Below are positions 1-5,665 of a stretch of DNA of 5,665 nucleotides, piece by piece. The notes below the pieces were generated by a model. It was not told the origin of the DNA and did no database searches. It saw only the letters and a list, made by a program, of their open reading frames with translations. This stretch comes from Victivallales bacterium. Lineage in GTDB: Bacteria > Verrucomicrobiota > Lentisphaeria > Oligosphaerales > Oligosphaeraceae. Positions within the stretch are counted from its first letter, which is position 1. Every line of letters starts with the position of its first letter. The translations under genes and the position numbers were made by a program. The stretch is from contig JAFRLP010000299.1 of the NCBI GenBank assembly GCA_017431185.1, positions 1-5,665 of the forward strand. Reading direction: 5' to 3'.

Positions 1-2
1 TC

Positions 3-1076
3 TTTGGCTTTGAAATGCCTGAAAAGCCACGTTTTCTCACCGCCTTTGCCATCAAGAGGAGTTATCTGATGAGCCATGGCTGGACAGCACAGCGGCGTTC
101 ACAGGTCTATCAGGCCCTGCTTGACCAGTGTGAAAGGATGCGCTATGGGCCGAGGCTGCTGGGCTCCGACCCGATATGCAGTCTGGAAAACGGCCTCCTG
201 AAGATTGACTGGTCTCCGGTGGACGATGTGCTGCCGAGTTATTTCCGACGCTTCGATGTCTCCCAGATTGTCCCTGCGCAATTGGGCAGCCATGACAAAT
301 TCGTGCGTTGGAACTCTTTGCTGGGAATGAATTACCAGGGGGCGGATGACCTGGAATTTCAGCACGTCTGGGTGCAGTTCATCCAGCAGTACATGACGCA
401 TTTCCGTCAAAAAGGCCTGTTGGACAAGATGCTGTTCATCATTTGGGACGAGCCGTATGCCCCGCAGTATCACGATATCCGTGTGGCCGCCGAAATCGTG
501 CGCCGCGAGGCGCCTGGTCTGCCCATTGGACTGTTCATTGCCCAGTATGCCGAGGCTCTGGCGGACTATATTGACATTTGGCTGGTGGCGGAGGACGGCA
601 TAGCCGACCTATGCGCCAAATTGCCTCCAGGCAAACGAAAATGGCTGTACAACTCAGGGGGACTGAACAATTTCCGCATCGGGGCCGCTGACATGCGTGG
701 GTATTACCTGCTGGCCTTTCGGCAGGGGATAGAGGGCTTCCTGTTCAGCGAGAGCAATCATGTCGATCTCTGCCTGGAGAAGGACGGGCGTTTCCACAAT
801 CTTTACCCGCAGCACTGCTGGTGCTATGTCACACAGGATGGCTCCAAGGTCTATGACTCCTGGCGGCAGTTGCTGGTTCAGTCTGGCATAGACGACTACG
901 ATTACCTCGCGCTGTTGCAGGAGAAGCAGGGAAGCCTGCCAGATTGGCTGACGGACATTCTCCCTGGATTCCGCGAAGGACGTCCCGATTTCCGTCTGCG
1001 CACCGCTGCCGAATGGAACATTTTGCGGGTGCGCATCGCCGGACTGCTGGAAAACCCGACTCCCAAAGCACCATGA
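3..1076 (+). CDS. GH123-type (DUF4091) glycoside hydrolase-like protein, 5'-truncated by the window edge
   Basis: Likely a glycosidase-like protein of the DUF4091/GH123 catalytic family, whose characterised members are beta-N-acetylgalactosaminidases. The reading frame is open to the window edge (...FGFEMPEKPRFL). The ATG at position 15 therefore looks internal: this proline-rich stretch normally sits at the junction between the N-terminal beta-sandwich and the TIM barrel. Counting from that Met, the key block is LFIIWDEPYAP (residues 140-150), with adjacent Asp145-Glu146 matching the Asp-Glu pair GH123 uses for substrate-assisted catalysis. Next come WLYNSGG (210-216), a family-like stretch ending GFLFSESNH (241-249), and near the C-terminus GIDDYDYLALL (291-301), typical of this family. 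It ends in TGA overlapping the next ATG (ATGA), so the two are probably co-transcribed and translationally coupled. The substrate cannot be told from sequence. The family call is fairly secure; enzymatic activity is inferred. Confidence 0.82.
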   Translation, partial: FGFEMPEKPRFLTAFAIKRSYLMSHGWTAQRRSQVYQALLDQCERMRYGPRLLGSDPICSLENGLLKIDWSPVDDVLPSYFRRFDVSQIVPAQLGSHDKFVRWNSLLGMNYQGADDLEFQHVWVQFIQQYMTHFRQKGLLDKMLFIIWDEPYAPQYHDIRVAAEIVRREAPGLPIGLFIAQYAEALADYIDIWLVAEDGIADLCAKLPPGKRKWLYNSGGLNNFRIGAADMRGYYLLAFRQGIEGFLFSESNHVDLCLEKDGRFHNLYPQHCWCYVTQDGSKVYDSWRQLLVQSGIDDYDYLALLQEKQGSLPDWLTDILPGFREGRPDFRLRTAAEWNILRVRIAGLLENPTPKAP

Positions 1077-1450
1077 GCAGAATATCCGTTGACGAATTGA
1101 AACGGCAAGCGCCGGCCATTTCCGTGGCCGGCGGAATATCCGAAGAGAATGCGGCAATGCTGGCCGACGCGCTGGTCTGCACCGACATGCGCGGCATCCA
1201 TTCCCACGGCGTCGTTCGTCTGGCGCGCTACCTGGACTGCATCAAGTCGGGCTGCGTCAAACCGAATGCCCAACCCGTCACCCTGAATGAAGGGCCAAAC
1301 TCCCTGCAAGTCAGCGCGGCGGGTGGCCTTGGCATCCCCGCCGCCGTGAAGACCGTGCGTCGGCTCATGGAAAAAGGCAAATCCCAGGCTATCTGCGTGG
1401 CGACCGTCAATCACAGCGACCGCTACGGGGCGGCGGGCTACTTCTCCTCC

Positions 1451-1540
1451 TTGCATGATGCCCCCTTGCATGAAACCATGCGCAGTCGCTTTCGTGCGAA
1501 AACGACTCGAAAACACCTGCAGGCTATCCTCACGAATTAA
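1451..1540. other. Foreign hairpin-rich segment replacing the 3' part of the dehydrogenase gene
   Basis: This 90-base stretch begins where Ldh_2 similarity stops and fills the gap to the convergent gene. It contains a direct repeat TTGCATGA (1451-1458 and 1466-1473). Hairpin GCATG-AAAC-CATGC lies at 1468-1481, and a longer hairpin at 1484-1507. It carries no recognisable protein domain on the plus strand. It could be an inserted short repeat element, a remnant left after deletion, or 3' terminator sequence brought next to a broken gene. I cannot identify a target-site duplication because the other side of the original gene is missing. Confidence 0.45.
1484..1507 (-). terminator. Possible transcription-terminating or 3'-end hairpin downstream of the large gene
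   Basis: On the minus strand this reads AGTCGTTTTC-GCAC-GAAAGCGACT: a 10-bp stem with a 4-base loop and one G-U wobble. On the plus strand the same position is a C/A mismatch, so the fold favours minus-strand RNA. It lies 45 bases past the stop codon of the 1553-5413 gene, and a second small hairpin (1468-1481) follows it. There is no U-run after either stem, so an intrinsic terminator is not established. An RNA-stabilising 3' structure or an unrelated repeat is equally possible. Confidence 0.3.
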
Positions 1541-1552
1541 TCGGACGGGACA

Positions 1553-4500
1553 CTAGCGGACGCCCAAATAGGTGAAGTGCCCGCCAGGGAGCGCAAAGGA
1601 GGAGATGTTGGCAGGAGTATAGGTCTTGCCGTCCCAAAGGTCTTCCAGGTCAGTTGGGGCGACGCCAAGTTTTGCCCAGTCGATTTGCAGTTGGATGACG
1701 GTCTCCAGACGGGACTCGTTGCCCACGACAATGACGCGGCGATAAGGGGATGGCCTCTCCCATTCGTACCAGCCGCAGGAGACCTTGGCGACGGGACTGC
1801 GCACAGCGTCACTCTCCCAGTAGCCATGAAACCTCGTGGCGTCGCCCAGACCGGCCTTGCCGCGCATCGCCCAGTAACGTTCGATGAAGGGATAGGAGAC
1901 GTAATGACCGAACATCTGCACATCGCGGATGGCCAGCGGAGTGACGGAGTGGAACGCCAGTTCCTCCTCCGTCAGCGTCCGTTGCTTGAACTTCTTCATC
2001 GAGGGCAGGATGTCGCAGACCCGCCCATTCTGCAGGATGAACAGGTAGGCCACTCCGGCCTTGTACTGGTTGTATTCGGTGAGCCATTCGTCATCGGTGA
2101 TGTCCTCGCAGTATCCCCAGTCGAAGTTGGCGGAGCAGAGTTTGAAGGTGTTCTCGCCTGGCGCGAAGAAGTCGCAGATGTGGCTCATCGGCATGAACAC
2201 GGTGTGGCAGTGGATGCAGACGTCATAGCCGTGGGAATGCGCGACCTTGTAGCAGCGCATGAAGAAATTGCGCATTCCCAGGGCGTCGTTGCTGATGAAA
2301 TGCTGGCCGAAGGAATCCGTCCCCGCGCAGCCATGCTGTTCGCTCTCGCAGTAAAGCACGGTGGAGAGGTCGAAATAGAGCCCGCTGATTGTATGGTACT
2401 TTTTCATCATCTCGTCCGCCCACCAGGCCCAAAGGTCGGACGGCGCGTCGGTGACATTCTGGCAGAAGCGGTATGCGGTCTGCTTGACACCGAGTTTCGA
2501 TCCATTCAGAGCGCTGCCAGGGACATTGAGGGTGTTGCGGTCCCAGAAATCAAAATCGGGAGCGTAGTCCGAAAGACATCCTGGCGAGGTGTAGGGATGA
2601 CGGCGAATCTCCGGCGCATACCTGTCCTTGGCGTATGCCACGGGGTCGCGCGGCCATAGCCCGAAGATGTATGCGGGGTCATCGTTCCGCGCCCTGTCTC
2701 CGCCACCGCCCGTCAACTCATAGTGCGCCCCCTTGAAATGCCCGTAACTCAGATAGTTCGTGTCGCGGAAACGATTGGGGAAGGGGCGCGACGGCGTGGC
2801 CTGGAACACCATCGTGTAACCTGCCTTTCCAGTCAGCACCACCTTCCGCGTCACAATGTCCAGCGTGGCGTCAACCCACTCCTGGCTGCGCACTGCCTTC
2901 AGCGGCCCCTCCCCAGGCTTGTTCGCCCAGTTGGCGTTGCTCTTGGTCCAGAAGAACAGTCCCTGGTCATAGCCGCTCAGCCACAGCACGTTGCTCTTGC
3001 GTGAGCCGGCCTTGGGCAGCAGCGTGATGGCCACGCGGTTGTCCTTCCAGGGCACGAGGCCGGGGTCCATCGCGTAGCGGGCGACCTCCGTCGGCAGCCG
3101 ATAGGTGATGCGCATCGACTCGATGGACACCTTGTCCGCGCTCTCCAGCCGCCAATCAAGCCTGTACATTCCGTCGAACCACAGCTCCGACGTGAAGGCG
3201 ACGGGAAGCCCCCCGACGGTGCCCTGTCCCGCAAAACTCAGGCAGTCTGGGTGGGTCCCCGTGACTCGCCAAGGACGCCACACGGCAACCTCGCCATTGA
3301 GTTCCAGCACAGGAGCCTTCAGGAAAATCGGCTTCCCGTTGATGAGGATCTGGCGCGGGAACGGTGAACTGCCATCAAACTGGTAAACCCGATTCCAGAC
3401 CCGCCAGGCGTTCTCCCCAGCCGTCTCAACCGCGCTCCAAGGCTCGGGAACCGTGTGGTCAACGGCAACCTTCGCCTGGTAGGGGCGCATATCGGGCACA
3501 CGGTAGGCCACAGTGCGCTCCAATTCGGCGGATTTGGCATGGATTCTCCACGTCCCCGCCACAGGCTCCTTCGGGAATGGCAGGACGGCGGTGGTCTGCG
3601 CCTCCTTCGTGGTGAATGCGGTGAAGGCCTCCACCTTACCATCTGGCGACAGCAATTCCAATGTGCCGGCGAGCCCCTCCTTGCGCATGCGGGCTATGAC
3701 CTCCCCGCCTGCATTGGCAAAGTCGATTTTGACGTCAATCCGCCCCATCGATGCCACGGTGTTGAAACTGATTTCCATCGGGAAATCGACATGGTAATCC
3801 GCCTGATAGCGGTAGAGGAGCTGCTCGCCGGCCTTGGCCTCCAGATTCAGGGACTGCTCCCCAGCGGGCAAGGCTATCCTCCAGGGGTTCTTCAGCAGGT
3901 CTTCCGAATAGGTCTCCCGTGCCTTGTTCATGGGCAAATAGGAGGCGGTGACGGCAACGCCAGAGGAGGCTTTGGCCTGCAAGTCCAGCGCCCCATGCTC
4001 CAAATCGCCCAGTTTAGCCAGCGAGAACCAGACCCCCTTGGGCAGCAGCCGCATCTGCCCCGTGGCCCCGAAGCCGTTGTCGAAGATGACATTGCTCCAA
4101 CGCCAGTAGTGCCTCTTGCTGCCCGTGACGGCGGCTGTGCTGACATCCATCAGCCAATCCCCCTCCAGCCGGGAGAGGCTGGCTAGAGGAATGGTCAGGC
4201 AAACACCCCAGCCCTTCTCCCCCAGACGCGCCTCCGCCTTCACGCCAGGGCAATTCCAACTCTTGTCACGGTTGCGATGGTCAAAGATGGCTCCGTTGCC
4301 ATTGACGATGAACTGGTAATTCTCGTTGTCAGGCGCCTTCAAGTGGAGCTCAAAACTGTCATCCTCCCAGAGATTCCCATCACGCGCCGTCAGGACATGG
4401 GTCTGGTTGGGATAATCCGACTGGAAATCACAGTAGAGATTCGTGGAGTCACGCCACAGGTCGGCGGTGACATGCAGACGCAGCTCCGGCTTGAGCATCG

Positions 4501-5413
4501 GCTGATTCAGGAACAGGCGGACGGCCTGGCTGCCGTCCTCACTCCAGGGGATGCCGGCAAACTGCGGGACAACGCTTTTCGTCTGGGGCGGAATCAGCGC
4601 CTCATACAATCCCTTGACCTCCTCGGCGGTGAGCGGACGGTCGTAGATCTGGATGGAATCAAAGGCGGTCTTCGACTCTGCGGGCGCCTGGGTGAAGGTG
4701 TTGCCCAGCCAGATGCGGCCATTGGCGGGCATGTCAGGAAGTTCACGCCCTTGCATGGAGACGTCAGTCGCGTCAAAGGGAATGCCTTTGCTTTCGTTGT
4801 CGTAGCGGGACTTGCCTGCGTAGGTCACTGGCTTGGGGCACGCGCCGTCCAGATACATGCGGAAATGCTCCCTGTCCCAGGTCAGCGCAACATGATGCCA
4901 GGTCTTGGCCTTCCAGGCGCCTGGGCCGAGATAGTACTGCAACTGTCTCGTCCACGGCTTCTCCATCTCGGGCAGCTTCAGGCAAATCTGACCGATGATG
5001 AAGTTCTTCCACTCATTTTTGTTGCGCAGGAGCCGGAAATAGTAGTAGCTCCCTTTGCCGAAATTCCCCTGGATGACATAAAAGCTCTGCAATGCCGCAA
5101 CCCCCAGGTCATAGTCAATCATCTGCATCCAGAGGGCGATGGTCCCCTGCTTGGCATTGAAGTGCCCTGGAGTCTTGTACCAGCAGCGTTCACTGTTGCC
5201 CAACGGCAGACTGTTCCCCGTGCCCGTCACGCCAGAATACATCCGCAACTGCAAATCGGTCTCGGGAAAATCGTAGGCCTTCAAGTCACCTGAGCCGAAA
5301 CTGGCATTCTGGCTGAAGTCGTCAAAATTGGCCTCAAACAACTTGCCGGCGGGTTCAGCCGCAAACGCGGCCAGGCCATACCACAGTGCAAACAGGCAAA
5401 GCAACTTCTTCAT
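1553..5413 (-). CDS. Secreted multidomain glycoside hydrolase-like protein (LamG + CBM9-like + DUF6067-like)
   Basis: A 1286-residue exported protein, probably binding and cleaving a polysaccharide outside the cytoplasm. Residues 1-19 form a signal peptide (MKK, hydrophobic core, AFA-A cleavage region; Cys6 is not a lipobox). Residues ~22-275 are a LamG/concanavalin-like domain, with WHHVALTWD (172-180), MYLDG (186-190) and IYDRPLTAEEVKGLY (256-270). Residues ~283-455 resemble CBM9-type domains, with WEDDSFELHL (349-358), YQFIVNGNGAIFD (366-378) and a tryptophan-rich end. Residues ~455-650 are predicted beta-sandwich linker or Ig-like. Residues ~655-870 resemble the N-terminal sandwich of DUF6067 proteins (PEPWSAV, VWNRVYQFDG, ILINGKPIFLKAPV). 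A probable TIM barrel follows (~870-1190), with GLYFD (1011-1015), QHGCAGTD (1026-1033), IHCH (1067-1070) and PGENTF (1085-1090). A C-terminal beta domain ends FTYLGVR. The start is supported by AAGGAG six bases upstream and the signal peptide. Family assignment of the core is from memory of motifs; substrate and activity are unknown. Confidence 0.82.
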   Translation of the reverse strand: MKKLLCLFALWYGLAAFAAEPAGKLFEANFDDFSQNASFGSGDLKAYDFPETDLQLRMYSGVTGTGNSLPLGNSERCWYKTPGHFNAKQGTIALWMQMIDYDLGVAALQSFYVIQGNFGKGSYYYFRLLRNKNEWKNFIIGQICLKLPEMEKPWTRQLQYYLGPGAWKAKTWHHVALTWDREHFRMYLDGACPKPVTYAGKSRYDNESKGIPFDATDVSMQGRELPDMPANGRIWLGNTFTQAPAESKTAFDSIQIYDRPLTAEEVKGLYEALIPPQTKSVVPQFAGIPWSEDGSQAVRLFLNQPMLKPELRLHVTADLWRDSTNLYCDFQSDYPNQTHVLTARDGNLWEDDSFELHLKAPDNENYQFIVNGNGAIFDHRNRDKSWNCPGVKAEARLGEKGWGVCLTIPLASLSRLEGDWLMDVSTAAVTGSKRHYWRWSNVIFDNGFGATGQMRLLPKGVWFSLAKLGDLEHGALDLQAKASSGVAVTASYLPMNKARETYSEDLLKNPWRIALPAGEQSLNLEAKAGEQLLYRYQADYHVDFPMEISFNTVASMGRIDVKIDFANAGGEVIARMRKEGLAGTLELLSPDGKVEAFTAFTTKEAQTTAVLPFPKEPVAGTWRIHAKSAELERTVAYRVPDMRPYQAKVAVDHTVPEPWSAVETAGENAWRVWNRVYQFDGSSPFPRQILINGKPIFLKAPVLELNGEVAVWRPWRVTGTHPDCLSFAGQGTVGGLPVAFTSELWFDGMYRLDWRLESADKVSIESMRITYRLPTEVARYAMDPGLVPWKDNRVAITLLPKAGSRKSNVLWLSGYDQGLFFWTKSNANWANKPGEGPLKAVRSQEWVDATLDIVTRKVVLTGKAGYTMVFQATPSRPFPNRFRDTNYLSYGHFKGAHYELTGGGGDRARNDDPAYIFGLWPRDPVAYAKDRYAPEIRRHPYTSPGCLSDYAPDFDFWDRNTLNVPGSALNGSKLGVKQTAYRFCQNVTDAPSDLWAWWADEMMKKYHTISGLYFDLSTVLYCESEQHGCAGTDSFGQHFISNDALGMRNFFMRCYKVAHSHGYDVCIHCHTVFMPMSHICDFFAPGENTFKLCSANFDWGYCEDITDDEWLTEYNQYKAGVAYLFILQNGRVCDILPSMKKFKQRTLTEEELAFHSVTPLAIRDVQMFGHYVSYPFIERYWAMRGKAGLGDATRFHGYWESDAVRSPVAKVSCGWYEWERPSPYRRVIVVGNESRLETVIQLQIDWAKLGVAPTDLEDLWDGKTYTPANISSFALPGGHFTYLGVR

Positions 5414-5419
5414 GGCGGT

Positions 5420-5425
5420 CTCCTT
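5420..5425 (-). promoter_or_regulatory. Ribosome-binding site of the large secreted protein
   Basis: On the minus strand AAGGAG lies six bases before the ATG at 5413-5411, inside an A-rich leader (GAAAACAAAAGGAGACCGCC). Together with the signal peptide that follows immediately, it fixes the start codon. It is far stronger than the initiation signal of the dehydrogenase fragment, which has no evident Shine-Dalgarno. Confidence 0.8.
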
Positions 5426-5443
5426 TTGTTTTCAGAGGGAAAA

Positions 5444-5473
5444 AACAGTTTTGTTATAGTCTGTTACACTATA
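5444..5473. promoter_or_regulatory. Nested inverted repeats over the promoter, possible operator
   Basis: TATAGT (5455-5460) and ACTATA (5468-5473) form a 6-bp inverted repeat with a 7-base spacer; the right arm is the proposed -10 box. Overlapping it, AACAG (5444-5448) and CTGTT (5461-5465) form a 5-bp inverted repeat across the predicted transcription start. Such symmetry over -10/+1 is where a repressor would bind. The arms are short, and the A+T-rich sequence makes chance matches likely. Confidence 0.3.
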
Positions 5474-5495
5474 CACCCGTTTTTCCCCTTTGCAA
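5468..5495 (-). promoter_or_regulatory. Candidate sigma70-type promoter for the large gene
   Basis: Read on the minus strand: TTGCAA (5495-5490, 4 of 6 matches to the -35 consensus), a 16-base spacer, then TATAGT (5473-5468, 5 of 6 matches to the -10 consensus). The predicted start near 5461 gives a leader of about 48 bases before the ATG. The region is notably A+T-rich against the G+C-rich surroundings. It was found by eye only; the spacing and -10 are good, the -35 is weak. Confidence 0.5.
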
Positions 5496-5524
5496 ATTCG
5501 CCAGCCATTTTTCCTCGCTCCGCT

Positions 5525-5665
5525 GTCGCACGGGCTTGCGCCCGCGCCACACAACAGAAAGCCCCTGGCTCATCTCCACAGTCGCGCGGGCTTGCGCCCG
5601 CGCCACACAACAGAAAGCCCCTGGCTCATCTCCACAGTCGCGCGGGCTTGCGCCCGCGCCACACA
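5525..5665. repeat. 56-bp tandem repeat array (two full copies plus a partial third at the window edge)
   Basis: Copies are at 5525-5580, 5581-5636 and 5637-5665 (29 bases, cut by the window). The two full copies differ only at one base (A5530 against G5586); the partial third matches copy 2. Each unit contains a perfect or near-perfect 8-bp GC stem, GCGCGGGC-TTGC-GCCCGCGC (5584-5603 in copy 2). It also has a small 4-bp stem AGCC-CCT-GGCT (5560-5570 in copy 1). On the minus strand the main loop is GCAA, closed by a C-G pair, i.e. a GNRA-type tetraloop. The array lies directly upstream of the promoter of the large gene and contains no evident gene. The true copy number is unknown because the array leaves the window. 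Confidence 0.93.

Larger units (their letters stand above)
1073..1540 (+). pseudogene. Truncated malate/L-lactate dehydrogenase family (Ldh_2) fragment
   Basis: The N-terminal third of an NAD(P)-dependent 2-hydroxyacid dehydrogenase of the Ldh_2 family (relatives: AllD ureidoglycolate dehydrogenase, ComC sulfolactate dehydrogenase). The start at 1073 overlaps the previous stop by four bases; the in-frame ATG at 944 would lie deep inside the upstream gene. The family hallmark is clear: D38 M R G I H S H G V V R L A R Y53, containing the Ser-His...Arg...Tyr active-site set, then NHSDRYGAAGYF (113-124). Similarity ends at about residue 126 (near 1450). The last ~29 residues are arginine- and lysine-rich and foreign, ending in TAA. 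The protein is 155 residues against about 330-350 for the family, so most of the fold and its NAD-binding part are missing. The position of the usual catalytic His (SxH[FY]G) is Arg117. No clear Shine-Dalgarno is visible, so translation would depend on coupling. Almost certainly non-functional as a dehydrogenase; an assembly junction is the alternative. Confidence 0.78.

Noticed and set aside
944..1072. Upstream ATG at 944 as start of the dehydrogenase fragment
   Set aside because: It would overlap the GH123-type gene by 130 bases and adds 43 residues unlike the Ldh_2 N-terminus; the ATGA overlap at 1073 fits the family start.
1468..1507. Classical rho-independent terminator
   Set aside because: Stems are present but no T-run follows them on either strand, so only a low-confidence hairpin call is kept.
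1577..2659. 360-codon open frame on the plus strand opposite the large gene
   Set aside because: It lies wholly antisense to the convincing DUF6067-like coding region, has no recognisable domain or ribosome-binding site, and is the kind of long antisense frame that G+C-rich codon use produces.
3455..4186. 243-codon plus-strand open frame
   Set aside because: It is a shadow of the beta-sandwich part of the large gene, with no start signal or recognisable motif.
4277..5293. 338-codon open frame on the plus strand opposite the LamG and CBM9-like region
   Set aside because: It is antisense to clear domain motifs (WHHVALTWD, WEDDSFEL), and its translation has no family resemblance and low-complexity composition.
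5525..5665. CRISPR array
   Set aside because: The whole 56-bp unit repeats almost identically with no variable spacers, and there are no cas genes in the window.

Overview
The window looks like part of a carbohydrate-degrading locus from a G+C-rich bacterium. A Planctomycetes/Verrucomicrobia/Lentisphaerae (PVC) group member is my best guess. The guess rests on a GH123/DUF4091-type protein, a very large secreted LamG-containing glycosidase-like protein, and loose operon signals. It is inferred from gene content, not from a marker gene.

Layout. Positions 3-1076 (+) hold the 3' part of a GH123-type (DUF4091) protein whose start lies outside the window. A 4-base ATGA overlap leads into 1073-1540 (+), the first third of a type-2 malate/L-lactate dehydrogenase (Ldh_2). 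Its family similarity stops near 1450, and it also appears to have lost a catalytic histidine. The 90 bases at 1451-1540 are unrelated to Ldh_2, are hairpin-rich, and supply a foreign tail and stop codon. Only 12 bases further on is the stop codon of a convergent gene on the minus strand (5413 to 1553). This encodes a 1286-residue exported protein: signal peptide, LamG-like domain, CBM9-like domain, beta-sandwich region, then a probable TIM-barrel catalytic region resembling DUF6067/GH123-related proteins.

Upstream of the large gene are a good ribosome-binding site, a plausible sigma70-type promoter with nested inverted repeats (about 5444-5495), and a 56-bp tandem repeat array (5525-5665) that runs off the window. 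Each repeat unit carries a strong GC hairpin with a GCAA loop on the minus strand.

Working together: both large genes are probably devoted to breaking down glycans, possibly amino-sugar-containing host or algal polysaccharides. The dehydrogenase, if once intact, would have handled a 2-hydroxyacid or sugar-acid product, but it is probably now a pseudogene. No RNA gene, CRISPR array or intact mobile element is visible.
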